The notes under the pieces are model-generated. The model was not told the DNA's origin, searched no databases, and saw nothing but the letters and a program-made list of their open reading frames with translations. DNA of 64,000 bases from Mucilaginibacter rubeus (GTDB lineage: Bacteria > Bacteroidota > Bacteroidia > Sphingobacteriales > Sphingobacteriaceae). This document shows, in pieces, positions 35,171 through 44,797 of this stretch (position 1 is its first letter; each line of letters begins with the position of its first letter). Location: NCBI RefSeq assembly GCF_014643835.1, contig NZ_BMKD01000001.1, positions 930,001 to 994,000 on the forward strand. The letters are read 5' to 3'. The position numbers and the translations under genes were made by a program.

Positions 35171-35701
35171 CTATTGTGATGCCACGCCCCAGTAACAACT
35201 ATGGCGGATTTTTTTAAGAATGGCAGGTGTTATGCTTGACACTTCATGCTGATATTTATTTTGGTTATTGAGCAGGTACATGGTACCGCTGGTATTGTTA
35301 TAAATATATGAGCATAAACGCGCGTCTTCACCGTCTTCATCTTTCTTCACGTCAACTCTTATACCGTTGGTTTGGTTACTGGTGTCTGGTGTTAATGCAG
35401 GGGCCGACGCTTTTACCCAGTTAATGGTATAATTTATACTTTGCGGCGAAATACCATTAGTACTTTCTTTGTAACTTTTACTATCCTGAATAACTGCAAG
35501 CAAACATTTTACGCATGGATCGCCCACCGTTGCTTCCCCATATTTTTTGCGCGGATTATTGATCACACTATCTTTTTTACCTGCTACTGTAACTGTTGTT
35601 TTTGAAATATCATTTGATACAGGTTTCGGTTTATTTTGTTTGCAGGCAAATATGGTCATCGCCAAGGCGCAAAAACAAATACATGGTTTAAACAGAATCA
35701 T
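35171..35701 (-). CDS. Hypothetical lipoprotein (176 aa)
   Basis: Not recognised beyond export. A hydrophobic N-terminus ends in a lipobox, AMTIFAC with C20 the probable lipid-modified cysteine, followed by a Lys/Thr/Ser-rich linker. The folded part contains four further cysteines, two of them in DPCVKCLL, that could form disulfides or a metal site. It lies between the hybrid sensor (convergent) and mqo (divergent). No family can be assigned. Confidence 0.7.
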   Translation of the reverse strand: MILFKPCICFCALAMTIFACKQNKPKPVSNDISKTTVTVAGKKDSVINNPRKKYGEATVGDPCVKCLLAVIQDSKSYKESTNGISPQSINYTINWVKASAPALTPDTSNQTNGIRVDVKKDEDGEDARLCSYIYNNTSGTMYLLNNQNKYQHEVSSITPAILKKIRHSCYWGVASQ

Positions 35702-36002
35702 GGTTTATAAATTAGCTCTTAACTTATATACATCATTTTAGCCGTTTTGTGTTATCGTATTTTGATATACCAAATGCGGTATTAATCTATAAATAGAGTT
35801 TAAACAATTTAAACATAGATTTTATTGCATTTAATGGACAGGTAAAGGACAGTTTTTCTATAAAAATTTCTTAAAATTGCCTGATTTATTTTGCCGGGCC
35901 GGTTAATTAGCGGCAGGACTTAAACCATCATAACAATTTTAAAAAAACGAGGTTTACCTTGTTATAAATAACACTGCGGCATATGCAGGATATCATAATA
36001 AA
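35702..36002. other. Intergenic region between the lipoprotein gene and mqo
   Basis: A 301-base AT-rich region between divergent genes. It must hold two promoters, but I see no clean TAnnTTTG match, operator or RNA structure. Confidence 0.5.
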
Positions 36003-37502
36003 ATGACTAATAGCGGTACAGGTTCAAATTTAACAGTTGATGTGGTTTTAATTGGCGCAGGTATTATGAGCGCCACCCTTGGTGTAATGCTTAAAGAGCT
36101 GCAGCCCGATCTGACGATTGAAATTTTTGAACGCCTGGATGTTATCGCTGCCGAAAGCTCGGCACCGATGAACAATGCAGGTACCGGTCACTCGGCATTT
36201 TGTGAATTAAACTACACCCCCCAGCTTCCCGATGGTACCGTTGAAATAAAAAAAGCTATTAAAATTGCCGAGCAGTTTGAAACCAGTAAAGAGTTTTGGG
36301 CTTATCTTATTGAACAGGGCCTTTTAAATAACCCGCAAAGTTTTATCCGTAAAGTGCCGCACATGAGCTTTGTTTGGGGCGAAGAAAACGTTGAATATCT
36401 AAAAAAACGTCAGCAGGCCCTTACCAAACATCACTTTTTTAAAGGGATGGAATACTCGGAGGATAAGGCTCAAATAAAGAAATGGATCCCACTGGTGATG
36501 GAAGGCCGCGACCCTGATGAAAAAGTATCGGCAACGTTTATGGATATAGGCACCGATGTAAACTTTGGCAGCCTTACCAGTGCGCTTATAGACGAGCTTA
36601 AACAAAAAGGGGGCGTAAACATAAGCCTTAATCATGATGTAAGGGATATTAAACGCAATGCCGACGGCACCTGGAAAATTACCGTAAAAGACAAAAACAC
36701 AGGCAATAAAAGAAAACTGAATGCCAAATTTGTTTTTGTTGGTGCTGGTGGTGGTGCCTTGCCCTTGCTGCAAAAATCAGGGATCCCGGAAAGTAAAGGC
36801 TTTGGCGGCTTCCCGGTAAGCGGCCAGTGGCTGGTGTGTAATAACCCCGATATAGTAAAACAACATGAAGCTAAAGTTTATGGTAAAGCATCGGTTGGTT
36901 CGCCTCCAATGTCGGTTCCGCACCTGGATACCCGGATGATTGATGGTAAACGAGCTTTACTTTTTGGACCATATGCAGGTTTTTCAACCCGCTTCCTGAA
37001 AAAAGGATCATTGCTTGATCTTTTTAGCTCTATTAAACTAAACAATATACTTCCCTTGCTTGCTGTAGGGCGCGATAACTGGCCTTTAACCAAGTACCTC
37101 ATTTCTCAGGTTATGCAATCGCCTGCCGACAGGCTTAACGCACTTAAAGATTACATGCCAACGGCCAAAGCCGGGGATTGGGACCTGGATATAGCCGGTC
37201 AGCGTGTACAGGTTATTAAAAAGGACGCCAAACATACTGGTGTGCTGGAATTTGGCACAGAGGTGGTTACCTCTGCTGATGGTAGTATCTCGGCCTTGTT
37301 AGGTGCCTCACCGGGCGCTTCGACTTCGGTACCTATTATGATCCAGCTTATCGAACGCTGTTTTAAAAAACACGTCAAAACAGAGGCCTGGCAGCAAAAA
37401 TTCAGACAGATGATCCCTTCATATGGTGTGTCATTGGCCAGTAACGAGGCTTTGAGTGACGAGACCAGGGCAAGAACGAGCAAAGTGTTAGGATTGATTT
37501 AA
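36003..37502 (+). CDS. mqo: Malate:quinone oxidoreductase
   Basis: An FAD-dependent, membrane-associated enzyme oxidising malate to oxaloacetate with electrons passed to quinone. The N-terminal dinucleotide fold ([19 protein letters not shown]) and [16 protein letters not shown] segment are diagnostic for Mqo. [20 protein letters not shown] and the C-terminal [15 protein letters not shown] also match. The length of 499 aa is right. Alone in its transcription unit; its stop is 7 bases from the stop of the convergent TonB-domain gene, with no visible terminator between. Confidence 0.95.
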   Translation: MTNSGTGSNLTVDVVLIGAGIMSATLGVMLKELQPDLTIEIFERLDVIAAESSAPMNNAGTGHSAFCELNYTPQLPDGTVEIKKAIKIAEQFETSKEFWAYLIEQGLLNNPQSFIRKVPHMSFVWGEENVEYLKKRQQALTKHHFFKGMEYSEDKAQIKKWIPLVMEGRDPDEKVSATFMDIGTDVNFGSLTSALIDELKQKGGVNISLNHDVRDIKRNADGTWKITVKDKNTGNKRKLNAKFVFVGAGGGALPLLQKSGIPESKGFGGFPVSGQWLVCNNPDIVKQHEAKVYGKASVGSPPMSVPHLDTRMIDGKRALLFGPYAGFSTRFLKKGSLLDLFSSIKLNNILPLLAVGRDNWPLTKYLISQVMQSPADRLNALKDYMPTAKAGDWDLDIAGQRVQVIKKDAKHTGVLEFGTEVVTSADGSISALLGASPGASTSVPIMIQLIERCFKKHVKTEAWQQKFRQMIPSYGVSLASNEALSDETRARTSKVLGLI

Positions 37503-37509
37503 AATTAGC

Positions 37510-38064
37510 TTAGTTTTCATAAGCCAAGGAAAAACTTATTGGTACAGAATAAATTGCATCAACAGTAATTCCATAACTGGTGGCGGGTTTCCAGGGCGGG
37601 GATAAACGAATTACACGCAAAGCTTCTTCGGCCAGGATTTCATTTCCCTGTACGCAGTGAATGTCATGTAGAATACCCAGCCGGTTAACAGTAAAGGTTA
37701 AGATTGCCCGCCCCTGTATATTATGATTGCGTGCTTCAGGCGGGTATACTATACTCTTCGCAAGATAGCTTCCAAATTTGTTTAGCCCTCCCATAAATTC
37801 AGGGACAGTATATTCCATATTAAAAGGATATTTATTACCGCTTTTAGCATAGCCGTTTCCTTTAATCACGTTGCCGCTTTTATAAGTTGCCTCATATCGT
37901 AAGGTATCGTTTAATGATCCATTCCAGGCGCCGTCTTTTAAACCGTCTTTTATAGGGCCGGTACCGACTACACTTTTAAAATCATTTGAATAAAGTATTG
38001 CAGTTCCGTTGCCGTTTTCGGCTAACATCCGCCCTGTTGAGTCACTGCATTGGCTTACTGTCAA
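37510..38064 (-). CDS. TonB C-terminal-domain protein, apparently 5'-truncated
   Basis: The C-terminal third is an energy-transducer TonB domain (YPPEARNHNIQGRAILTFTVNRLGILHDIHCVQG, then LRVIRLSPPWKPATSYG). The middle has MORN/YwqK-like segments (KDGLKDGAWNG). Typical relatives begin with a signal peptide or anchor, but here the frame is open only back to a stop at 38092-38094. The first start is a TTG at 38064 and the first ATG is twelve codons later. It directly follows the RND adaptor gene. Either the gene has lost its 5' end or it is a cytosolic remnant. The domain call is good; a working product is doubtful. Confidence 0.6.
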   Translation of the reverse strand: MTVSQCSDSTGRMLAENGNGTAILYSNDFKSVVGTGPIKDGLKDGAWNGSLNDTLRYEATYKSGNVIKGNGYAKSGNKYPFNMEYTVPEFMGGLNKFGSYLAKSIVYPPEARNHNIQGRAILTFTVNRLGILHDIHCVQGNEILAEEALRVIRLSPPWKPATSYGITVDAIYSVPISFSLAYEN

Positions 38065-38120
38065 TGTTTCGATTGGAACCCCGGAATTAATTTATAACCT
38101 CGGTGTAATACATTAATCAA

Positions 38121-39209
38121 CTATTGCTTAACAGGAAGAATTGTGCCCTCTTTCATCTCCTCGTTAGCTTGTTTAACCAGCTTGTCACCGTCTTTCAACT
38201 CACCGGTAATTTCTACTTTTTCTTTGCCTGTAAATCCTGTTTTTACATCTACCCAATTGGCTTTGCCGTTTACCAGTTTCACCACAAACTTGCGTTCCTG
38301 CGTGGTTACAACAGCCTTGTAAGGTACCGTAAAGCCAGGATCAGGACGATCAACATTTAAGGTGATCTGGGCAAACATACCGGGCTTAAGCTGTTTTTTT
38401 TGATTGGGGAAACTAAACTCCCATGTTTCGTTCCGGGTATCTGAGCTGATCGCTTCAGATTTCCGTGCAAGATTGGCTTTAAATATAACTCCCGGCAAAG
38501 CGGAAACGGTAAACGAGGCCTGGTTATCTTCTATTTTAGTGGCATTATAAGCCTCCGGTACCGGTACCTGGATCCTTAACAACGAGTTATCCTCTACTGT
38601 AAAAAGCAGGATCTTACCGGTATTATCCACATAATCGCCTTTAAAAATATTACGGGCGGTAACTACTCCGTTAAATGGTGACCGGATAACGAGGTAATCT
38701 TCTAATGCATGGTTAGCCCGGGTAGCAGCTTTGGAAGCTTCATAAGCGGAGCTGTCTGTTTTCATTTGGTTGCGGGCAATATCCAGTTCATTATCTGATA
38801 TGGCGCCGGGTGTTTTGGATGCTTTTAACAGCCGCGAGTAAATGCTTTTGCTGGACAGGAACTTAGAATAAGCTCCCTGGCTGTTACTGCGACTCTGCGC
38901 CTCGCCGGCTTTTAATTCAGGCGCGTCCAGGATACAAAGCACCTGGCCTTTACTTACCGTGCTGCCAATGTCCGCTTTTACATCTTTTACGTAACCGGCT
39001 GTACGGGCATAGATATTGGCGCGGTCGTTTGGAATAATTTCCCCGGTGAGGCTGAGTTTATTGCTCACCTTACCGGCTTTAAGTTCAATCAGCTCTACAG
39101 GTTGTTTTACCGGCGCCACCGTAGCTACTGGCGTCTTATTTTCATTGTTGCCGCAAGCCCCAAGTACCAGCAACAGGCCTAATCCTAAATATGTATGTAA
39201 TGCTTTCAT
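38121..39209 (-). CDS. RND efflux periplasmic adaptor subunit (lipoprotein)
   Basis: A membrane fusion protein of an RND tripartite pump. A lipobox near the start (LVLGAC, C19) anchors it. The barrel-sandwich hybrid parts (YVKDVKADIGSTVSKGQVLCILDAPEL and DYLVIRSPFNGVVTARNIFKGDYV) flank a coiled-coil hairpin. A beta-barrel and membrane-proximal domain follow (TVPYKAVVTTQERKFVVKL). Length 362 aa. It is the last of three overlapping genes (TolC, RND, adaptor), with 4-base overlap to the RND gene. Substrate unknown. Confidence 0.92.
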   Translation of the reverse strand: MKALHTYLGLGLLLVLGACGNNENKTPVATVAPVKQPVELIELKAGKVSNKLSLTGEIIPNDRANIYARTAGYVKDVKADIGSTVSKGQVLCILDAPELKAGEAQSRSNSQGAYSKFLSSKSIYSRLLKASKTPGAISDNELDIARNQMKTDSSAYEASKAATRANHALEDYLVIRSPFNGVVTARNIFKGDYVDNTGKILLFTVEDNSLLRIQVPVPEAYNATKIEDNQASFTVSALPGVIFKANLARKSEAISSDTRNETWEFSFPNQKKQLKPGMFAQITLNVDRPDPGFTVPYKAVVTTQERKFVVKLVNGKANWVDVKTGFTGKEKVEITGELKDGDKLVKQANEEMKEGTILPVKQ

Positions 39210-42200
39210 GCGTTTGGTTCGGTAATGGTAAAGTATTTGCTTTCCTTATCGTCGGGATCAAGTGAAATTAACTTAACCGGACGGTCGCCAGTTAAGACCT
39301 GGTAGATCAACGGTAAAATCAACAGGCTTAAGAGCAACCCGAATAGTAACCCGCCTATCACGGCTATGCCTAATGGCGCGGTCTGATCCCCGCCCTCACC
39401 TATTCCCGATGCCACCGGGACCATCCCGGCAATCATTGCAAGGCCGGTCATCAGGATTGGCCTTGTCCTGTCCCTGATTCCGATCAGAAATGAATTTTCG
39501 GCTCTTAGTTTACGATAATTTTCCGCCTGGATGATAAACAGGATAGCATTGGCAACCGCCACGCCAATGGCCATAATACAACCCATGTAAGATTGAATGT
39601 TTAAGGTTTTACCCGTTAGCCACAGCAGTAAAAAACACCCGGTCAATACGCCCGGTATAATACCGATCACGATCAACGAAACCCTGAATGATTGGAAATT
39701 AACAACCAGCAGCAGGAATATCACGACAATGGCCAGCAGGACACCGATTTGCAGTTCATCAAATGTTTGCTGAAACACTTCTGCCTGGCCTTGCTGCTGG
39801 ATCTTCATACCAGCGGGCAACTTCCCTAAGCCTGCAATAATCTTATCAATATCGTCGATGGCCGCGCCTAACGATTTACCGTGCAGGTTAGCCGTAAGCG
39901 TGATAAAACGCTTTTGGTTTAAACGGTCATACTCCCCTTCTATCCTACCCATCTTCCAGCTGGCCACATCCCTCATAAACACCTGCTTGCCGCCATTTGA
40001 GCCCAACAGGATATTATCAACCTTACCAGGATCATTCATGATAAACTCGGGCACCTGAACTTGCACCTGGTAAGCAGTGGCGTTAGCTTTATCCAGCCAG
40101 TAATTAGGTTGCGTAAACCTGCTGGAGGACGTGGCCGCGATCAGTGATTTACTTGCGTCATCTACCGTTAAGCCTAATTGTCCTAACCTAACCCGGTCAA
40201 ACTCCAGTTTCATGGCGGGGTAACTTTGAGGTGCGCCATAGGTAATATCCCGCAGGTATGGCAATTTATGTAGTTGATCCAGGATCCGCTGCGCAAAATC
40301 CCTGTCCTGTAATAAATTTTTACCCAATATCCTAATCTGTACAGGGGTATTGGTGCCCTGGCTCATCACCTGGTCTACCAGGTCCGACGGCTCAAAGGAA
40401 ATTTGCATACCGGGCATTTTCAGGGCCACTTCTTTTCTCAAAGTTTCCTTAAAATCTTCGAGATGTATGCCTGCATCCTCCACGAAATTAACTTTTAGAA
40501 CTGCCTCCTGGGGGCCGCTTGTCCATAAGTGAATAGCATTAACAGGATATGACGAGCCCTGGTTGCCAATAAAGGCAGAGGTAATGGCTATTTTTTGCCC
40601 ACCCGATAAACTATCTATCAGGGCCAGCAATGCTTTGGTTTTGGTTTCTGTACGTTCCAGACGAGTGCCATCGGCTAAGCGTAACCTAACCTGGAACTGG
40701 CCGGCATCAACTTTAGGAAATAATTCTTTACCTAAAACATTAAACAATAAAACCGCGGCAATCACAGATATCAACAGGTATAGCGTAACAATCAATGTAG
40801 ATGCGGTGGCGGCTTTTGTCAGCCATCTGCTATGCCGGTCTTTAAATTTGCGCATCCTTTCCCCCTCTTTCGCGTTTTCGCCCGGATGATCCTTAAAAAG
40901 CCAGTTGGCCATGACCGGGACAAAGGACTGAGAAAGCAGGAATGACGCGATCATGGCCAAACCTACCGCTAAGGATAAAGGCAAAAACATCGCTTTAGGA
41001 ATGCCGGACATAAAAAAAGCCGGGAAAAATATCGCAAGGATACATAGCAATATTAACAACTTGGGCAATGCTATCTCTTTAGAAGCTTCCAGTATCGCCC
41101 GGCCTTTCGGCTCGCCTTTTTCCTGGTGATGATGGATATTTTCTATGGTAACAGTAGCTTCATCTACCAAAATACCTACGGCCAGCGCCAGGCCGCCTAA
41201 AGTCATGATATTGATGGATTGCCCGAATAATTTCAAACAAATAACCGCTGATAACAAGGCCAGCGGAATAGTAAGCACTACAATGAGCGAGCCCCTCCAG
41301 TCGCGCAGGAATAACAGTACCATCAGGCCGGTGAGCACGGCGCCCAATACCCCTTCTGTAGTTAAACTTTTTATCGAATTGATGACATAGCCCGATTGGT
41401 CAAACTCGTAGCTCACTTTGATATCCGGCGGTATGGCAGCCTGCATATCCGGCAATGCCGCTTTAACCCGCTGAACCACATCCCAGGTAGAAGCATCGGC
41501 CCTTTTGGTTACAGGAATATATACTGAGCGTTTGCCGTTAATGAGCGCATAACCTGATGTAATATCCGCCCCATTATCTACCGCGGCCACATCATGTACA
41601 AAAACAGCCGGGCCGCTGCCAGTTTTAATGGGAATATTAGCCAGGTCCTGGATATTTTCCACAACCGTATTTTGCGGCGTGATCAACGTTTGGTCGCCCA
41701 CACGAATATTGCCCGATGGGGTGATGACATTCCCCTTGGCAATGGCGGTTACCAGGTCCTGGGGTGTAACGTTGTAACTACGCAATTTATCAGGATCAGC
41801 TTTAATGAGTACGGTTCTCTGGTTACCCCCAAACGGCGGCGGGGCGGAAACACCCGGCAGGGTTGAGAACATGGGCCTTACCTTAAACAAGGCCAGGTCC
41901 TGCACTTCAGACAGGGAGCGCGTTGAGCTGAATACCAGTTGCCCTACCGGTACGCTGCCACCGTCAAAACGGGTAACAAAGGGGGATATAGTACCCGGTG
42001 GCATAAATGCCCTGGCCCGGTTCACCATCGCCACAACCTCTCCGGTGGCCTGGCCCATATCCGTACCCTCGTGAAAGTTCAGCTTTAGCAGGGTTACGCC
42101 TTGTATAGTCTTGCTTTCAACCGATTTGATGCCGGTAACATACAGAAAGTGGTATTCATAATAAGAAGTGATATAACCTTCCAATTGCTCGGCAGACAGG

Positions 42201-42367
42201 CCGCCATAGGTTTGTGCTACATAAATGGTTGGGGTGCCCAGTTTTGGAAAAATATCCACGGGCATATTGCGAATAGAAATTACGGAAAAGAAAATGATGG
42301 CGATAACCGCGACAATGATCGTTACCGGTTTTCTTAATGAGCCATATAAAAGCTGGATGATATTCAT
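39206..42367 (-). CDS. RND efflux transporter permease
   Basis: The inner-membrane proton-driven pump of the tripartite complex, 1053 aa with the twelve-helix RND pattern and two large periplasmic loops. The TM4 segment ALAVGILVDEATVTIENI carries the acidic proton-relay residues, and a repeat of the fold lies in the second half (IMAIGVAVANAILFIIQAEN). The sequence is closer to the drug/solvent-type (HAE) members than to CzcA/CusA; I see no obvious methionine-rich metal relay. It overlaps TolC and adaptor genes by 4 bases at each end, so the three are translationally coupled. The upstream ChrB-AraC regulator hints at oxyanion or metal stress. Confidence 0.93.
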   Translation of the reverse strand: MNIIQLLYGSLRKPVTIIVAVIAIIFFSVISIRNMPVDIFPKLGTPTIYVAQTYGGLSAEQLEGYITSYYEYHFLYVTGIKSVESKTIQGVTLLKLNFHEGTDMGQATGEVVAMVNRARAFMPPGTISPFVTRFDGGSVPVGQLVFSSTRSLSEVQDLALFKVRPMFSTLPGVSAPPPFGGNQRTVLIKADPDKLRSYNVTPQDLVTAIAKGNVITPSGNIRVGDQTLITPQNTVVENIQDLANIPIKTGSGPAVFVHDVAAVDNGADITSGYALINGKRSVYIPVTKRADASTWDVVQRVKAALPDMQAAIPPDIKVSYEFDQSGYVINSIKSLTTEGVLGAVLTGLMVLLFLRDWRGSLIVVLTIPLALLSAVICLKLFGQSINIMTLGGLALAVGILVDEATVTIENIHHHQEKGEPKGRAILEASKEIALPKLLILLCILAIFFPAFFMSGIPKAMFLPLSLAVGLAMIASFLLSQSFVPVMANWLFKDHPGENAKEGERMRKFKDRHSRWLTKAATASTLIVTLYLLISVIAAVLLFNVLGKELFPKVDAGQFQVRLRLADGTRLERTETKTKALLALIDSLSGGQKIAITSAFIGNQGSSYPVNAIHLWTSGPQEAVLKVNFVEDAGIHLEDFKETLRKEVALKMPGMQISFEPSDLVDQVMSQGTNTPVQIRILGKNLLQDRDFAQRILDQLHKLPYLRDITYGAPQSYPAMKLEFDRVRLGQLGLTVDDASKSLIAATSSSRFTQPNYWLDKANATAYQVQVQVPEFIMNDPGKVDNILLGSNGGKQVFMRDVASWKMGRIEGEYDRLNQKRFITLTANLHGKSLGAAIDDIDKIIAGLGKLPAGMKIQQQGQAEVFQQTFDELQIGVLLAIVVIFLLLVVNFQSFRVSLIVIGIIPGVLTGCFLLLWLTGKTLNIQSYMGCIMAIGVAVANAILFIIQAENYRKLRAENSFLIGIRDRTRPILMTGLAMIAGMVPVASGIGEGGDQTAPLGIAVIGGLLFGLLLSLLILPLIYQVLTGDRPVKLISLDPDDKESKYFTITEPNA

Positions 42368-43770
42368 TTTCCGTATTGATTTAAAAAGAGATCTATATTG
42401 CCCTGGTAAGCGGCCTTAGTTAATAAAGATTTCCAGGCTCCCCAATAAGCGATCTTAACCGAGGCTTCCGATTGGTAGAGCAATTGCAGGGATTGGATCA
42501 CATCATAATAACTGATGAGCCCCGACTGATAGCGGGATTGTATTGCCTGGTAGGCGTACCGCGCCGCTTTCAATGCTTCCGGGGCCAGGCGGGCAGATTG
42601 TATGGACTTAGTTAAAGCGGAATCTGCTATTTCCCGCTCAGTATTCAAATGAAGTTCGGTTTGTTTAAGCTGCTCCCGGCTGGCCTCAATATTCAGTTGC
42701 TGCTGTTTGAATAAGGGTTTCTGTCGAAATACTTCCATGATAGGAAAAGAAAGCTGTGCGCCGATACCATAATTATACCGCTCAAAACGCCACCCATCAC
42801 CATTATTAACCGCCCCATCGGCGGCTACGCCTGATCCGCGGCCATAACCCACGCTCCAGATAGTTAGTTTAGGCAAAAGGCTTCTTTTGTAGGTTTTAAG
42901 GGTTAACTCATTGGTCAGTACATTGGTTTTTTGCAAGCTAAGCTCGGGATGTTCAGTATCATCAGCATTGAGTGGAACAACAGGCAGGCTCTTAAACATC
43001 GCAGAATCTGCCACCGGGGTACCGGGTAAGTTACCACCGGTAAGTTCTTTTAAAACGATCAGGCATGAATCCCTTCGGCGTTCAAAAGCTATGAGTTGGA
43101 TCTGTGCTTTAGCCAGTTCGGCGTGAAAAGTAGATGAATCCGTTCCGGGCCTTAACCCGCTTGATACAACAGCCTGCGATTGTTTCAGGTGATAAGCATC
43201 CCTGCTGATATTACTTTGATAAACTTTAACCAGGTCGGCCGTAAGCAGGTAATTGAGCCAGGCATTAATCACAAATATCTTATGCTGAAAAATGGTAAGC
43301 GTTTCGTCGGCTTGCCCGTTTTTGAGTTTCCCCCTGGCCAATTCAACGGTTGCTCCACGCTGCCCAAAGGTAAAAGGCTCCCATTGCAGGTTCAGAGCTG
43401 CGGCACTTCCTGGCGTGCCTTTATAATCATTTGATTTGCTTGGCGGGCCGCTGATAGGTGTAATGTATTGCGGGTAAATCATACCCGTAATATTGTTGTA
43501 AGTAGCGTAATCTACCTGGTAAGATGCATTTATAGAAGGAATGATGCCGTTTTGCTGTAATTTAACGGCATATTGCAATCCCTGGGTCTGCAAACGTTTG
43601 GCTTTAATCAGCGGATAATTACGGGCCGCCGTGCTGAGCAGGGAATCAAGGTAAATGCTGCCGGATTGCTGCGCATGAAGCTGCAGACAAAATAACCCCA
43701 TGGCCAGCATCAACAGTATAATTTTTGAGGTTTTAGCCTGATAAAATTTCGAATAGGTTTTTGAATACAC
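42364..43770 (-). CDS. TolC-family outer membrane efflux protein
   Basis: The outer-membrane channel of the RND pump, 468 aa. A signal peptide (IILLMLAMGLFCLQLHAQ) is followed by the duplicated OEP helical repeats (ARNYPLIKAKRLQTQGL ... ARYAYQAIQSRYQSGLISYYDVIQS). First gene of the TolC-RND-adaptor operon, an order less usual than adaptor first. It starts 78 bases after the stop of the ChrB-domain/AraC regulator on the same strand. Confidence 0.9.
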   Translation of the reverse strand: MYSKTYSKFYQAKTSKIILLMLAMGLFCLQLHAQQSGSIYLDSLLSTAARNYPLIKAKRLQTQGLQYAVKLQQNGIIPSINASYQVDYATYNNITGMIYPQYITPISGPPSKSNDYKGTPGSAAALNLQWEPFTFGQRGATVELARGKLKNGQADETLTIFQHKIFVINAWLNYLLTADLVKVYQSNISRDAYHLKQSQAVVSSGLRPGTDSSTFHAELAKAQIQLIAFERRRDSCLIVLKELTGGNLPGTPVADSAMFKSLPVVPLNADDTEHPELSLQKTNVLTNELTLKTYKRSLLPKLTIWSVGYGRGSGVAADGAVNNGDGWRFERYNYGIGAQLSFPIMEVFRQKPLFKQQQLNIEASREQLKQTELHLNTEREIADSALTKSIQSARLAPEALKAARYAYQAIQSRYQSGLISYYDVIQSLQLLYQSEASVKIAYWGAWKSLLTKAAYQGNIDLFLNQYGK

Positions 43771-43848
43771 TATATATAAATTTATGGTTGCAACGCTATA
43801 AACAATCTACAGGAAAAGCTTGAATAAAATTTACTATTTGGACAGATT

Positions 43849-44688
43849 TTACTTTTTGGCCAGGCTTTTTTTATACTCCGAAGGGCTTTGCCCCGTATGC
43901 TGTTTAAAAATCCTCGAAAAATGGCCCTGATCAGAAAAGCCGGTCAGGTAAGCAATTTCTGTGAAGCTGTGGGTGGTGGTCCACATCAGGTTAATGGCTT
44001 TTTCAATCCGCATTTTCCGGATATAATCGCCAAAACTCATATTCTCAAAATATTTGGAAAACTCCCTGGATAAATAGGCCGGATTGATTTCCAACTCTTC
44101 AGACGCCTGTTGCAGGCTCAGGCTCATATTGGTATCGATCTGGCCCTGGATCATCTCTTTAAGTTCCTTTGTCCAGGATGGCGCTTTTTTATCTTCTTTA
44201 GTTTTGAGGTACTGGTGGTAAACCTCTATAAGCCTTTGTTCAACAGGCCCGTCTGTATGTTTTTGTTTATGGAGGTATTTAGCCCAGTTGTATAGTCCGT
44301 CGTAGATCACCATGCCTAATGCCAGGAGTTGCTGATCATCGGCAATATCATGCCTTAACCCCGAAAATACCGCTTCCAACCCGGCTGATTGCGGCGCAAA
44401 ATCGTGACGGTCGGTGTCCGCGCCCCTGATTATTGAGGCCAGTCGATTTAAAGCTGCATCTTTTAACTGGTGTTTTTTAAGGAAATAATCAAAGGTGCAT
44501 TGATCTTCGTAATGGGTATATTCTACATTGGGAATATCAAAGGGGATAGCATCCAGTTCAGCTGCCTTTGCCAGCACTTCCTCGTACGGGACGTAGATAA
44601 TTTCACCTTCAGGATCAATGAAGCGTTTTATGAGCCACGGGCAGGCAATACGGTCAATTTTAGGACGGGCACGCGTGATCCATTTCAT
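43849..44688 (-). CDS. ChrB_C domain-AraC HTH fusion regulator
   Basis: A 279-aa protein joining two unrelated modules. Residues about 1-145 match the C-terminal domain of chromate-resistance protein ChrB (WITRARPKIDRIACPWLIKRFIDPEGEIIYV, then FDIPNVEYTHYEDQCTFDYFLKKH and IRGADTDRHDFAPQSAGLEAVFSGL), including the conserved Cys, His and Asp residues of the ChrB core. Residues about 185-279 form an AraC-type double HTH (FGDYIRKMRIEKAINLMW ... FTEIAYLTGFSDQGHFSRIFKQHTGQSPSEYKK). It lies upstream of the TolC-RND-adaptor operon in the same direction and probably controls it. The signal sensed by the ChrB part (chromate, metal or other) is unproven. Confidence 0.85.
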   Translation of the reverse strand: MKWITRARPKIDRIACPWLIKRFIDPEGEIIYVPYEEVLAKAAELDAIPFDIPNVEYTHYEDQCTFDYFLKKHQLKDAALNRLASIIRGADTDRHDFAPQSAGLEAVFSGLRHDIADDQQLLALGMVIYDGLYNWAKYLHKQKHTDGPVEQRLIEVYHQYLKTKEDKKAPSWTKELKEMIQGQIDTNMSLSLQQASEELEINPAYLSREFSKYFENMSFGDYIRKMRIEKAINLMWTTTHSFTEIAYLTGFSDQGHFSRIFKQHTGQSPSEYKKSLAKK

Positions 44689-44797
44689 AGTGGATCAAAG
44701 TTAAAAATCTAAAGCATATTAGTGGCGACCCCATTCCTATAATCGGCAATGGAATTAGTGATAATTATGATACATAAGATTTTTTCGACTACCAGAA

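Noticed and set aside
38121-44688. A dedicated chromate-resistance operon
   Set aside because: Only the ChrB-like domain is present; no ChrA-type transporter is seen and the pump is a general RND type, so the substrate is left open.
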